Under the pieces are notes generated by a model that was not told the origin of the DNA, did no database searches, and saw nothing but the letters and a program-made list of their open reading frames with translations. A DNA stretch of 64,000 bases from Acidobacteriia bacterium AH_259_A11_L15 (GTDB taxonomy: Bacteria > Acidobacteriota > Terriglobia > Acidiferrales > 2-02-FULL-67-57): the NCBI GenBank assembly GCA_027717655.1, contig JALLOH010000001.1, positions 18,147 to 82,146 on the forward strand. Reading direction: 5' to 3'. Below are positions 44,037 to 53,067 of the stretch, one piece after another; within the stretch, counting starts at the first letter, position 1; the number at the start of each line of letters is the position of its first letter. The position numbers were made by a program, and so were the translations under genes.

Positions 44037-45298
44037 GCGTAGAGGCCGCGGAGGCGGAGGGCGAAGGCGACCCGGTCGATGGCCAGCATATAGGCGGCGA
44101 TGCGCGGGGAGACATTGTGGCGCTCGGCGTAGCCCAGCACGTCATTGAAGCTGGCCACCATCATCTGCTCCAGGCGCTCATTCACCATCGACTCCGACCA
44201 AAAGTAGCCCTGGCGGTCCTGGACCCATTCGAAGTAGCTGACGGTGACGCCGCCGGCGTTGGCCAAGATGTCCGGCACGACGAAGACCTTCTTCTCGGCC
44301 AGGATGTCATCCGCCAGGGCGGTCGTGGGGCCGTTGGCGGCCTCGATGATGATCCGGGCCTTGATGCGGTCGGCGTTGTGGCTGGTGATCACATTCTCCA
44401 CCGCCGCGGGAATGGCGATGTCACAGTCCTGGAAAAGGATCTGCATGGGGTCGACCGGGTCACAACCCGGGAAGCCGGAGATCTGGCCGGCCTCGAGCGC
44501 GTGGTTGATGAGCTTGGGCACGTCAATGCCCTTGGGGTTGTAGATGCCGCCGTGGATGTCGGCCACGCCCACAATGCGGTAGCCGGTTTCCTGCATCAGC
44601 TTGGCGGCTATCGAGCCCACGTTGCCGAATCCTTGGATGATGACCCGCTGCTCCTCGCGGTTGAGCCGCAGCCGCTGCAGGGCCTGGTCGGCTACGATCA
44701 GGCAGCCGCGGCCGGTGGCTTCCCGGCGGCCCCGGGAACCGCCCAGGTCGAGCGGCTTTCCGGTGACGACGGCGGTGCTGGTGTGGCGGACGTGCATCGA
44801 GTAGGTGTCCATCACCCAGGCCATCACCTGCTCGTTAGTGCCCAGGTCGGGGGCGGGGACGTCGCGCTCGGGGCCCAGATAGTCGAGCAGCTCGGCGGTG
44901 TAGCGGCGAGTGATGGCTTCCAGCTCCCGCCGGCTTAACTTCTCCGGGTCGCACACCACGCCGCCCTTGGCGCCGCCGAAGGGAATGTTGACCACCGCGC
45001 ACTTCCAGGTCATCCAGGAGGCCAGGGCGCGGATTTCGTCGAGGGTGACGTCGGGGGCGAAGCGGATGCCGCCCTTGCCCGGCCCGCGCACGATGGAGTG
45101 CTGGACGCGGTAGCCGACGAAGACCTCGATGGAGCCGCTGTCCATCATGACGGGGATGTAGAGGGTGATCTCTTTGCTGGGGTGGCGGAGGACTTTCTGG
45201 AAGCCTTCGTCCAGACCCAGCTTGGCGGCGGCCACGTCGAAGCGCGCAGCCATGTTTTCGTAGACGGAGAGTTCCTTTTCGGAGGCGATGATCGGCAT
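44033..45298 (-). CDS. gdhA: Glutamate dehydrogenase (Glu/Leu/Phe/Val family)
   Basis: 421 aa from ATG 45298 with GGGAG upstream. It interconverts glutamate and 2-oxoglutarate plus ammonia. Motifs: the substrate-binding [40 protein letters not shown] with the catalytic Lys, [18 protein letters not shown], the Rossmann motif [16 protein letters not shown] and [15 protein letters not shown]. The length and the PxGGAKGG form fit hexameric class I enzymes of the 420-residue group; NAD or NADP preference cannot be read safely. Confidence 0.94.
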   Translation of the reverse strand: MPIIASEKELSVYENMAARFDVAAAKLGLDEGFQKVLRHPSKEITLYIPVMMDSGSIEVFVGYRVQHSIVRGPGKGGIRFAPDVTLDEIRALASWMTWKCAVVNIPFGGAKGGVVCDPEKLSRRELEAITRRYTAELLDYLGPERDVPAPDLGTNEQVMAWVMDTYSMHVRHTSTAVVTGKPLDLGGSRGRREATGRGCLIVADQALQRLRLNREEQRVIIQGFGNVGSIAAKLMQETGYRIVGVADIHGGIYNPKGIDVPKLINHALEAGQISGFPGCDPVDPMQILFQDCDIAIPAAVENVITSHNADRIKARIIIEAANGPTTALADDILAEKKVFVVPDILANAGGVTVSYFEWVQDRQGYFWSESMVNERLEQMMVASFNDVLGYAERHNVSPRIAAYMLAIDRVAFALRLRGLYA

Positions 45299-45347
45299 CA
45301 AGGGTCTCCCGCGATCAATAGTGCCCTTGCTCCGCGGCAGTAGTCAG

Positions 45348-45377
45348 AGTATACGGCGGCCGACTGTCCCCTGGCAA
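45348..45377 (-). promoter_or_regulatory. Promoter of the glutamate dehydrogenase operon
   Basis: TTGCCA and TATACT on the minus strand are separated by 18 bp, about 50 nt before ATG 45298. Confidence 0.45.
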
Positions 45378-45436
45378 GAAGCAGGCTGGAGGCGTGGACT
45401 CCAAGTCCTCCCCGGCCGGGCGCGCCCGGGGCGAGC

Positions 45437-45465
45437 TTGTGCGGCGCGGCCAAGCTGGTTATACT
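45437..45465 (+). promoter_or_regulatory. Promoter of the trehalose operon
   Basis: TTGTGC and TATACT are separated by 17 bp; a second overlapping TATAAG follows. The leader to ATG 45520 is about 48 nt without a clear ribosome site. It is divergent from the glutamate dehydrogenase promoter. Confidence 0.45.
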
Positions 45466-45519
45466 ATAAGACTGCGTTTGCCCCACGCGGGCTCGTCTGT
45501 CTCGTTTTTCAACCGACTT

Positions 45520-46989
45520 ATGGCGCAAACACGCGACACGCTCCGGGAGCAGGTTCAGCGGACGCTGCGGAACCGTCTGTTCGTGGTGGTCTCGAACCGG
45601 GAGCCGTACATCCACATCTACCGCGACCGGAAAATCCAAATGCTGCGACCGGCCAGCGGGCTGACCATTGCGCTCGACCCGGTGATGCGTGCCGTGGGCG
45701 GGCTGTGGGTGGCGCACGGAGCCGGCGAGGCCGACCCGGAGGTCACCGACGACCGCGGGCGCGTGCAAGTCCCGCCCGAGAAGCCCGCCTACACGCTGAA
45801 ACGGGTTTGGCTGACGAAGGAACAGGAGGAAGGCTACTACTACGGGTTGGCCAACGGGGCCTTCTGGCCGCTCTGCCACAACGCTTTTCGCCGGCCGGTT
45901 TTCCGGCAGTCGGATTGGGAACGCTACCGGGAGGTCAATGGGCTGTTTGCCCAGGCGGTGGCGGAGGAAGTGGGCGATCAGAAGGCCTTCATCTTCATCC
46001 AGGACTACCACTGGGGGCTGCTGCCACGGATGCTGAAGGAGCGCTGTCCGCGGGCCAAGGTAGCCCACTTCTGGCATATCCCCTGGCCGCACCCTGAAGT
46101 CTTCCGCATTTGCCCGTGGAGAATCGACATCCTGAAAGGCATGTTGGGAAATGACATGCTGTGCTTCCACATCCGCCACCACGGGCTGAACTTCATGGAC
46201 ACGGTGGAACGGGAGCTGGAAGCGCGAACCGACCGGGAGACCAACGCCATCATCTACCGCGGGCACGCCACCAAGATCCGCAACTTCCCCATCAGCGTGG
46301 ACTTCGAGGCCATCCAGGAAGAAGCCGCGAGCCGCGAAGTTGCCCGGAAGATGAAAGAGTTCCGGCAGCAGTTTCGCCTGCCGCCAAGGAACGTGGGCGT
46401 AGGGGTGGATCGGGCCGACTACACCAAAGGCATTCCCGACCGCTTGCGCGCCATCGACCGTTTCCTGGAGCTGCACCCGGAATACATCGGAGACTTTGCC
46501 TTCGTCCAGGTGGCCGTCCCCAGCCGGGTGCGGGTGGAGGAGTACCGCAAACTGAACGAAGAGATCGACACCCTGATCGAGGAAATCAACTGGAAGTACC
46601 GCTCCGGCTCCTGGAAGCCCATCGTGCCGGTGCGGGAGCACCTGGGGCGGACGGAGCTGTTCGCGCTGTATCGGCTGGCGCGGTTCAGCCTGGTCACTTC
46701 GCTGCAGGACGGGATGAACTTGGTGGCGAAAGAGTTTGTGGCGGCGAACCTGGACGAGAAGGGGGTGCTGGTGCTGAGCGAATTCACGGGGGCGGCACGC
46801 GAGCTGACCCAGGCGCTCATCGTCAATCCCTACTCGGCCGATCAGACTGCCGAAGCCATCCATCGGGCGCTGACCATGGACGACAAACAAGTGCGCGCTC
46901 GCATGCACCGGCTGCGCGAGATCGTGCGGGAGCGGAACATCTACAAATGGGCCTCAGACATTCTGCGCAAGCTGAGGCGCTTGGGGTGA
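45520..46989 (+). CDS. otsA: Trehalose-6-phosphate synthase (GT20)
   Basis: 489 aa. Start 45520 (MAQTRDTL) is used because the upstream extension has no conserved features. GT20 motifs: LFVVVSNREPY, the GLTIALDPVMRAVGGLWVAHG region, FIQDYHWGLLPRML, VAHFWHIPWP, GVDRADYTKGIPDRLRAIDRF and SLQDGMNLVAKEFVAA. It makes trehalose 6-phosphate from a nucleotide-activated glucose and glucose 6-phosphate. The N-terminal NGxGGL-type loop is divergent compared with E. coli OtsA (RPASGL), as in other environmental GT20 proteins, so donor preference is open. The stop overlaps the otsB GTG start (GTGA). Confidence 0.92.
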   Translation: MAQTRDTLREQVQRTLRNRLFVVVSNREPYIHIYRDRKIQMLRPASGLTIALDPVMRAVGGLWVAHGAGEADPEVTDDRGRVQVPPEKPAYTLKRVWLTKEQEEGYYYGLANGAFWPLCHNAFRRPVFRQSDWERYREVNGLFAQAVAEEVGDQKAFIFIQDYHWGLLPRMLKERCPRAKVAHFWHIPWPHPEVFRICPWRIDILKGMLGNDMLCFHIRHHGLNFMDTVERELEARTDRETNAIIYRGHATKIRNFPISVDFEAIQEEAASREVARKMKEFRQQFRLPPRNVGVGVDRADYTKGIPDRLRAIDRFLELHPEYIGDFAFVQVAVPSRVRVEEYRKLNEEIDTLIEEINWKYRSGSWKPIVPVREHLGRTELFALYRLARFSLVTSLQDGMNLVAKEFVAANLDEKGVLVLSEFTGAARELTQALIVNPYSADQTAEAIHRALTMDDKQVRARMHRLREIVRERNIYKWASDILRKLRRLG

Positions 46990-47783
46990 AGCATCCCCGC
47001 CCGCTGTGGCCCGCCTGGAAGCCCATCGCGCTCCGCTTGAAGGCAGCGCCGCGGGTGGCGGTTTTTTCCGACTTCGACGGGACACTGGCCCCCATCGTGC
47101 GCCATCCGGGACAGAGCCGGCTGCCCGCGCCTACGCGCGCCGCGCTGGTGCGGCTGCGGCGATTGTCCGGCGTGGCGGTGGGGATCGTCAGCGGGCGCTC
47201 ATTGCGGGACTTGCGCGCAAAGGTCCGGCTCCGGAAGATCTGCTATATCGGCTCGCACGGGCTGGAGTGGACGGGGCCGGAGGGGCGGCGGCACTCCAAG
47301 GTCAGCGCCGCCTTGGCATCTCATCTGCAAGAGCTGGGCCGGAAGCTGGAAGCCGAGGTGGGCCGGTTGCCGGGAATCTATGTGGAGCGAAAAACCTTGA
47401 GTGTTGCGGTACACTACCGCAACGCGGCACCCCGGGTGGCCCGGCAAGCCCGGCAAGCAGCCGAGAGAAGGGCGGAGCGTGCGGCGAAGAAACTCCGTCT
47501 CTTGCGGGGGAAAAAGGTCGTGGAACTGCTGCCACCGGGACGCATGGACAAGGGACAAGCGGTGATGGCGCTGGCCGGGCGCTTGCGGCGGCGCGGCGGT
47601 CCGCGGCCACTGCTCATCTACCTGGGCGATGACACCACCGACGAGACCGTTTTCCCCCGGCTGAGACGCGGCGACCTGGGAATTCACGTGGGACCGGGGG
47701 CGGGCAGCCGGGCCCAGTACCGGCTGGCGTCGCCGGCCGAGGTCACGCGCTTCTTGGTGCGCCTGCGAGAGGTGCGGGCATGA
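46986..47783 (+). CDS. otsB: Trehalose-6-phosphate phosphatase
   Basis: 265 aa from GTG 46986, which overlaps the otsA stop by 4 nt; the long ORF track start lies within otsA. HAD motifs: VFSDFDGTLAPIVRHP, GIVSGRSLRDL, the Lys in RMDKGQAV and LIYLGDDTTDETVF. It removes phosphate from trehalose 6-phosphate. A GSHGLEWTGPEG motif (substrate cap) is present. It precedes the DUF5752 gene with an ATGA overlap. Confidence 0.93.
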   Translation: MKHPRPLWPAWKPIALRLKAAPRVAVFSDFDGTLAPIVRHPGQSRLPAPTRAALVRLRRLSGVAVGIVSGRSLRDLRAKVRLRKICYIGSHGLEWTGPEGRRHSKVSAALASHLQELGRKLEAEVGRLPGIYVERKTLSVAVHYRNAAPRVARQARQAAERRAERAAKKLRLLRGKKVVELLPPGRMDKGQAVMALAGRLRRRGGPRPLLIYLGDDTTDETVFPRLRRGDLGIHVGPGAGSRAQYRLASPAEVTRFLVRLREVRA

Positions 47784-48433
47784 GACAGGCCAAAGAACCT
47801 TTCCAGCTCATGGCCGCCTCCACTTTGATCCGTATCTGCGGGGTGCAGGCGCATACCATCGCCGAGCTGCTCAAGCAAGCGCGAAAGATTTCGGCCAACT
47901 CGATCTTCAATCACACATTTCAGACCTTGAGCCAGCACCACTACCTGACCGAAGGCTTCTCGAACGATTTCGCTCAGTGGGTGATGGCGGCGTGCAACGC
48001 CCCGCAACTGGCCGAAATGCTGACGGCGCTCGACATTCGGCAGTACGAGAGCGTGGAGCAACTGCGGGCCGACGTGGTGCGGGCGTTGGAGGAGTTCGTG
48101 TCCGCATTTCCACAGCGGGCCCGGCAGAAGGCCTTCGAGCCCTTCTACTTCTGCGAAGCCATCACGGTGACGGTGCTGACCGACTGGCGGGTGCACAGCT
48201 TGCGCGAATTCTGCGAGGCGCTGTGGCACGTGAGCGTGCACTCGGTGCACTATCACTTCGTCAGCGCCCGCCTGCGCGGGCCCAAGACGAACGACTTTTC
48301 CGCCTGGATCGGCCAGAGCCTGGAGCTGAAAGAGCTGGCCGAGAAGATCGACCACATCGACATCTATACGAACACGCTGGAGCGAGTGCGGCAGATGATC
48401 CTGGATGAATGCGTCCCCTGGGTGGAGGCCTAG
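47780..48433 (+). CDS. DUF5752-family protein
   Basis: 217 aa, starting in an ATGA overlap with otsB. The sequence EPFQLMAASTLIRICGVQAHTIAELLKQARKISANSIFNHTFQTLSQHHYL and FHFVSARLRGPKTNDFSAW-like stretches mark the DUF5752 family, which is largely known as a neighbour of TreT-type trehalose synthases. It is mostly helical and soluble, with several conserved His and Tyr. The role is unknown; a regulator or partner of the trehalose enzymes is the most economical guess. The three overlaps in this operon point to near-equal production of the proteins. Confidence 0.82.
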   Translation: MRQAKEPFQLMAASTLIRICGVQAHTIAELLKQARKISANSIFNHTFQTLSQHHYLTEGFSNDFAQWVMAACNAPQLAEMLTALDIRQYESVEQLRADVVRALEEFVSAFPQRARQKAFEPFYFCEAITVTVLTDWRVHSLREFCEALWHVSVHSVHYHFVSARLRGPKTNDFSAWIGQSLELKELAEKIDHIDIYTNTLERVRQMILDECVPWVEA

Positions 48434-48435
48434 CC

Positions 48436-49692
48436 ATGAGCGCGCCCCCGCCCACCGGGCTGATCTCGCTTGGGGATTACGTTTCCGTCATCGGCCGGGC
48501 CGAAGTGGACGAGATGCGGGCCCTGGCCCGGCGGTTGGAAGGGCGGACGATCAAGATGGTGAACTCGACCGCCATGGGCGGCGGCGTGGCGGAGATTCTG
48601 AACCGGCTGGTGCCGCTGATGAACGACGCCGGGGTGTCCACCCGCTGGGACGTGATCACCGGCGGGGACGATTTCTTCGAGATCACCAAGGGTTTCCACA
48701 ATGCGCTGCACGGCGCCCCCTACGAAGCGCACGAGCAGGCATTCGAGATTTTCCGAGCCTACCAGCAGCAGAACCTGGCCAACCTGCGGTTCGAGGAGGA
48801 CTTCGTGGTCATCCACGACCCGCAGCCGATCGGGCTCATCGAGGCGCGCCAGAAACCCGGCAAAGCACCCGCGGGCCCGCGGAACGCGCACTGGATCTGG
48901 CGGTGCCACATTGACGTCTCCCGGCCGCACCCGCAAGTGTGGTCTTTCCTGGAGAAGTATATGAAGCGGTACGACGCGATGATCATCTCTTCGCCCGCCT
49001 TCACTCGCCCGCTGCCCATCGCCCAGTACCTCTTCTATCCCTCCATCGACCCACACTCCCAGAAGAACCAGGATTTGGATGAGGATTTCATTGCGAAAAC
49101 GCTGGAGCGATTCGGGATTGATTCCAACCGGCGGATCCTCTTGCAGGTATCGCGGTTCGACCGGCTGAAGGACCCCCTGGGGGTTATCCAAGCGTACAAG
49201 CTGGTGCGGAAGTACACCGACTGCCAGTTGGTGCTCGCCGGCGGCGGCGCCAAGGACGACCCGGAAGGCGGGCAGGTGTTGGCCGAGGTGCGGGAAGCGG
49301 CGGGGGACGACCCGGACATCCACCTCCTGGCCCTGCCGCCCTGGAGCGCGCTGGAGATCAATGCTTTGCAGCGAGCGGCCACCATCATCATCCAGAAGTC
49401 GCTCCAGGAGGGCTTCGGGCTGACGGTGACCGAGGGCTTGTGGAAGAAGAAGCCGGTGGTGGCCAGCGCCGTCGGGGGCATTCCCCTGCAAATCCAGCAC
49501 AAACTCACCGGGATGCTGGCGCATTCGGTGGAAGGCACCGCCTTCCAGGTCCGCTATCTGCTCTCCAACCCGCAGGTGGCCCAGCGGCTGGGCGAGAACG
49601 GCCACGAGCACGTCAAAGAGAATTTCCTCGTCACCCGCAACCTGAAACGCTATCTGATGCTGTTCCTCTCCTTGAGTGGAGCTGCACAGTAG
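48436..49692 (+). CDS. treT: Trehalose glycosyltransferring synthase (TreT-type, GT4)
   Basis: 418 aa from ATG 48436, 2 nt after the DUF5752 gene. The opening IKMVNSTAMGGGVAEILNRLVPLMNDAGVSTRWDVI, the HDPQPIGLI segment, WRCHIDVSRPHPQVWSFLEKYM and the GT-B donor motif KSLQEGFGLTVTEGLWKKKPVVASAVGGIP are all typical of TreT. This enzyme makes trehalose directly from ADP- or UDP-glucose and glucose, reversibly. Together with OtsAB this gives the cell two routes to trehalose in one operon. Confidence 0.9.
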   Translation: MSAPPPTGLISLGDYVSVIGRAEVDEMRALARRLEGRTIKMVNSTAMGGGVAEILNRLVPLMNDAGVSTRWDVITGGDDFFEITKGFHNALHGAPYEAHEQAFEIFRAYQQQNLANLRFEEDFVVIHDPQPIGLIEARQKPGKAPAGPRNAHWIWRCHIDVSRPHPQVWSFLEKYMKRYDAMIISSPAFTRPLPIAQYLFYPSIDPHSQKNQDLDEDFIAKTLERFGIDSNRRILLQVSRFDRLKDPLGVIQAYKLVRKYTDCQLVLAGGGAKDDPEGGQVLAEVREAAGDDPDIHLLALPPWSALEINALQRAATIIIQKSLQEGFGLTVTEGLWKKKPVVASAVGGIPLQIQHKLTGMLAHSVEGTAFQVRYLLSNPQVAQRLGENGHEHVKENFLVTRNLKRYLMLFLSLSGAAQ

Positions 49693-49710
49693 AGATTCAT
49701 CGCCCACTCC

Positions 49711-50400
49711 TCAGCCCACCACAGTGACGATCTCATCGAGAGATTTCTTGGGGATGTCGGGGACCTCGGCCGCCGCGGCGGGGTAGCCGACCGGGATGAG
49801 CAGGTAGGGCTTCTGGTTGGGCGGCCGCTTCAGGAGGCGGCTGAGGAAGCCCATCGGGCTGGGGGTGTGGGTAAGGCTGGCCAGGCCCATCCAGTGCAGA
49901 GCGGCGATGAGGAAGCCGCAGGCGATCCCGACCGATTCTTGCACGTAGTAGTGCTTGACCTTGCGTTGGCCACCCTCGGCCTCGGGGACGATTCCGTAGT
50001 CTTCCCGAAACACCACGATAAGATACGGGGCAACCTCCAGAAACGCCTTGTGCCAGTCCGTGCCCAGGTGGGCTAGGGCCTGGAGCCATTCGTCGGGAAA
50101 GCGCCGGTTGTAGTTTTCGCGCTCCTCGGATTCGGCCGCTTCACGAATTTGCCGCTTGATCTCCGGGTTGGAGACAACCACGAAGTGCCACGGTTGCTGG
50201 TTGGCCCCGGAGGGGGCCCGGCCCGCGATGCGCAGGGCGGCTTCGATGAGCTCAAAAGGAACCGGGTCGGGGGAGAACTCTCGCACGGTGCGCCGCGGCT
50301 TGAGCCGGGTTTCGAACTCGGCAGCCCGGCGGCGCTGCTCGTCGATAGGCAGGCGCTCGAACTGCAAGCGGAGGAACGGGTAGATTCCCTTCTTCGACAT
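49711..50400 (-). CDS. Nitroreductase-family flavoprotein
   Basis: 229 aa. FMN-binding nitroreductase fold: [76 protein letters not shown]. The [10 protein letters not shown] motif and the HTPSPM lid resemble the iodotyrosine-deiodinase-like branch. It is probably a soluble NAD(P)H-dependent reductase with unknown substrate. GGAGG precedes the ATG. Convergent with treT across an 18-bp gap. Confidence 0.88.
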   Translation of the reverse strand: MSKKGIYPFLRLQFERLPIDEQRRRAAEFETRLKPRRTVREFSPDPVPFELIEAALRIAGRAPSGANQQPWHFVVVSNPEIKRQIREAAESEERENYNRRFPDEWLQALAHLGTDWHKAFLEVAPYLIVVFREDYGIVPEAEGGQRKVKHYYVQESVGIACGFLIAALHWMGLASLTHTPSPMGFLSRLLKRPPNQKPYLLIPVGYPAAAAEVPDIPKKSLDEIVTVVG

Positions 50401-50499
50401 CGGGACCTCCAGGAGCGGCGATGGTCTCCAGCAGTGAATTATAGGGAAAAAGGGACGTAGTCCTCAGAGGTCAAAGCCGATTTTGTTTCGCCGCCCTTT

Positions 50500-50519
50500 G
50501 GCCCGGCGGAAACCGGGCC
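50500..50519. repeat. Hairpin downstream of the VWA gene
   Basis: GGCCCGG-CGGAAA-CCGGGCC lies 7 bp beyond the VWA stop. It is a possible terminator or REP-like element; no T-tract is present on either strand. Confidence 0.5.
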
Positions 50520-50526
50520 CTGCGGG

Positions 50527-52359
50527 CTAGCGGTTGTCGGTGGGCTGGGGAGTGGAAGCCGTCGTGTCGTCAGGGGCGTAGTAGCCTTTGCGCGCGTGGA
50601 CGCTGTAGTCGCGGTGGTAACGGCCGAAGGGCTGGGCCAGGCGGACATCGATTTTGCGGAAGGCGCCGTCGCGGGCCTTGTTGGTGGAGTGGTAGCCGAG
50701 AGTATAGCGGGTCTTCAAACGAGAGATGACGGCGTCGAGGGCAGCCCTGAGCGAGCCGGTGCGCTTGACGTCGATCACCTCGCCCCCGGTCTCGTCCGTA
50801 ATGTCGTTCACGGAGCCGGTCCCGAAGGAGGGCAAGGGAATCCCGAAAATGCGCCCGCCGGTGTTCACCCCCGGGGTCTTGATGCTGTAGACGACCACGC
50901 CGGCTTCGAGGGCGACGCGGATGAGGTCGCCTTGCGACAGGCTGCTGCGCTCGGTCCCCTGGTTGTCGCTGATCAGAATGATGGCGCGGCGGCGGTCCGG
51001 CGCGGCCACGCTGAGGTAGTAGGTGGCCTCGAACAGAGCGTCCACAATGTTGGTTCCGCCACCGGCGCGGATGCGCGCGATGCGCTCGGCGATACGCCGG
51101 CGGTCGGTGGTCAAATTTTCCAGGCGGCGGACGTCGGAGGCAAAGGCAAACAGCGCCACTTGGTCGCCCGGCTTCAGCCGGGAGAGGGTTTCATAGGCGG
51201 CGCGGCGGAGTTCCGGCATGTAGGGGGCGACGCTGCCGCTGCGGTCCACCACCAGGGCTATCGCCAGCGGAAGCTCGTCGCGGGAGAAGTGGCGGATCTT
51301 TTGCTCCACGCCATCTTCGAACAGGCGGAAATCCTCCCGGGTGAGATCATCCAGGGGCCGGCCGTGCTCGTCGCGGACGAAGGCTTCCACCAGCACCAGT
51401 TGCACGTTGACACGCATCCGGTAGCCTTCGGGGTCGCCCAGCGTGGGGTCAAAAACCGGCGGGAGCGGCTCGGACTCCGTCCCCGTCGGACTGGAAGGCG
51501 GCCGGTGAACGTCGGGCGCGGAAGAATCCTCGGCTGTGGACCCTTCGCTCCCTCCGGGCGTTTCCCCCTCGAAGTCGGGGATGGCCGGCTCCTCGCTCCT
51601 GCGGGCGGTTGGGGTGGTGGGGAAATTGAATCCGCCCGGCGAGCCAGCGGTCGGCGGGGGAAGCGGGCGGCGAGCCCACTGGACGGCGGAAGCCGAAGGC
51701 ACCTCCAACGGGGAGTCCAGCTTCACCTCGAAGAGCATGCCGGCCGGCAAGGAGAGTTCCGGGCCGCGCTCCAGCAGAAGGCCCAGCAGGCCGATGCCGG
51801 CGCCGATGGCCCCGCCGTAAGCCGCACCCTTCTTGCCGCCGATGAGGCCGCCGAGCAGAGCCCCCTCGGCACCGCGAACGGCGACGTTGATGGCGTCGCC
51901 TTTCTTGTTGCCCTCGCCGCGGACGCGTATCTCGTCCTTGTCGCTCTCCACGTTGCGGAAGCCAGCGCGCAGAATCTGCGCAGTAAAGGGGAGCGTGGTG
52001 CCGTCGGGGAACTCAATCTCATCGAAGCGGAGGCGAATCTCGGCGCGTCCCTTGAGGCGCCCGGGGCGCTTAACCTTGGTCAGAGTGGCCCAAACGGTGC
52101 TGCCGGGGGGGATGGCCACCTGATAGCCGACCAAGACTTCCCGCAGGGTGGTGAAGCGCACCTTATCGCCCTTGCGGTTGGAGCGGCTGTGAAGGGATTC
52201 CTGCAACTCGAGGACGAGCCGCTGGCCTTCTGGAACCGTAAGCACGTCCGGCGGCGAAGAAGCCGCGGGGGTGGCGGGCGCATTGGACTGCGCGTAGAGA
52301 AAGGGCGCACAGAGCAAGCTCAAGAGAAGACCGACCGCGCCGCCGGTTCGCTTTTTCAT
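50527..52359 (-). CDS. Exported acidobacterial VWFA-related protein
   Basis: 610 aa. A signal peptide (VGLLLSLLCAPFLYAQ) is followed by a beta-rich module and glycine-zipper segment (about 40-220, AEGALLGGLIGGKKGAAYGGAIGAGIGLLG) shared with the protein at 887-1576. Then comes a Pro/Ser-rich linker (about 230-320) and a VWFA-related domain (about 325-585): VLVEAFVRDEHGRPLDDLTREDFRLFEDG, and the MIDAS VVDRSGSVAPYMPEL with TNIVDAL and ISDNQGTE. The domain type is characteristic of Acidobacteriota. It is likely to act in the periplasm or at the cell surface in metal-dependent protein contacts. Confidence 0.88.
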   Translation of the reverse strand: MKKRTGGAVGLLLSLLCAPFLYAQSNAPATPAASSPPDVLTVPEGQRLVLELQESLHSRSNRKGDKVRFTTLREVLVGYQVAIPPGSTVWATLTKVKRPGRLKGRAEIRLRFDEIEFPDGTTLPFTAQILRAGFRNVESDKDEIRVRGEGNKKGDAINVAVRGAEGALLGGLIGGKKGAAYGGAIGAGIGLLGLLLERGPELSLPAGMLFEVKLDSPLEVPSASAVQWARRPLPPPTAGSPGGFNFPTTPTARRSEEPAIPDFEGETPGGSEGSTAEDSSAPDVHRPPSSPTGTESEPLPPVFDPTLGDPEGYRMRVNVQLVLVEAFVRDEHGRPLDDLTREDFRLFEDGVEQKIRHFSRDELPLAIALVVDRSGSVAPYMPELRRAAYETLSRLKPGDQVALFAFASDVRRLENLTTDRRRIAERIARIRAGGGTNIVDALFEATYYLSVAAPDRRRAIILISDNQGTERSSLSQGDLIRVALEAGVVVYSIKTPGVNTGGRIFGIPLPSFGTGSVNDITDETGGEVIDVKRTGSLRAALDAVISRLKTRYTLGYHSTNKARDGAFRKIDVRLAQPFGRYHRDYSVHARKGYYAPDDTTASTPQPTDNR

Positions 52360-52433
52360 AACCTACTCCCGGGTCTCTGCATTTAGATGCCCCGGCCCGT
52401 CACAAGGATGTCACCCCGCGGCTCCTATCATAC

Positions 52434-52462
52434 TTGACGAGCAAGCGGATTTCGCCTAGAAA
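52434..52462 (+). promoter_or_regulatory. Candidate promoter for the gene at 52527
   Basis: TTGACG and TAGAAA are separated by 17 bp, with a leader of about 58 nt. Confidence 0.45.
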
Positions 52463-52526
52463 TTGTGCGAGTAGAGAATCGCGCCGCGTAGCGCAGCGGA
52501 GAGAGCCGTAGGGCCGCAGGACCTAG

Positions 52527-52976
52527 ATGAATAATCTTCTTTCCCAACCACTGCCTCTGGCGCTGCTGGGAGTGCTGGCGCTAGTGGTGATCGTGTTGCT
52601 TTTCCGCGCGAGATCCGCCGTGCGCAAGGAAGTTCCGCGTAGTGCGCCGCCGGGGGAGTCCCCCCGCCCACCGGAGCGCATCCCCGTGCGGGAACGGGAC
52701 TCCGCCGCCATCTATCAACTCGACCGGTTCGGGACCAAGCAGCGTCTGGTGGGGCGGGTGATCAACGCCCAGGTAGACGAAGCCAAGAAGGAAATCCGCT
52801 TCGGCGAGCTTTACAACAGCGACGAGTTCTCGCTCCCTGACGAGTGCGAGTTCCAGAAGTACCGAATCATCGTGCGCCAGGTGGGCGACAGCACCAAAGT
52901 CGACAAAGAGAACCCGCACAAGGGCCGCGTGCTCTGGAACGTAGTGGCCGAGCTGCTGGGCTACTCCGAGCAGTAG
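52527..52976 (+). CDS. Membrane-anchored protein of unknown function
   Basis: 149 aa. One N-terminal membrane segment (LALLGVLALVVIVLLF) is followed by an Arg/Pro-rich linker and a compact C-terminal domain (about 65-145) starting AIYQLDRFGTKQRLVGRVINAQVDEAKKEIRFGELYNSDEF. I do not recognise the family. It diverges from the VWA gene and precedes the di-heme peroxidase in the same direction, but each gene has a promoter-like sequence. Confidence 0.7.
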   Translation: MNNLLSQPLPLALLGVLALVVIVLLFRARSAVRKEVPRSAPPGESPRPPERIPVRERDSAAIYQLDRFGTKQRLVGRVINAQVDEAKKEIRFGELYNSDEFSLPDECEFQKYRIIVRQVGDSTKVDKENPHKGRVLWNVVAELLGYSEQ

Positions 52977-52996
52977 AGACGCCAGCGACTCCGGGG

Positions 52997-53025
52997 TTGC
53001 GCTGCCGCGGGCGCGGGTCTAAGAT
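52997..53025 (+). promoter_or_regulatory. Candidate promoter for the di-heme peroxidase gene
   Basis: TTGCGC and TAAGAT are separated by 17 bp, with a leader of about 37 nt that ends in AGAGGAGG. Confidence 0.45.
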
Positions 53026-53067
53026 TTCGCCAGGGTTCCACCCAACTATTTCCCAAGAGGAGGCGCG

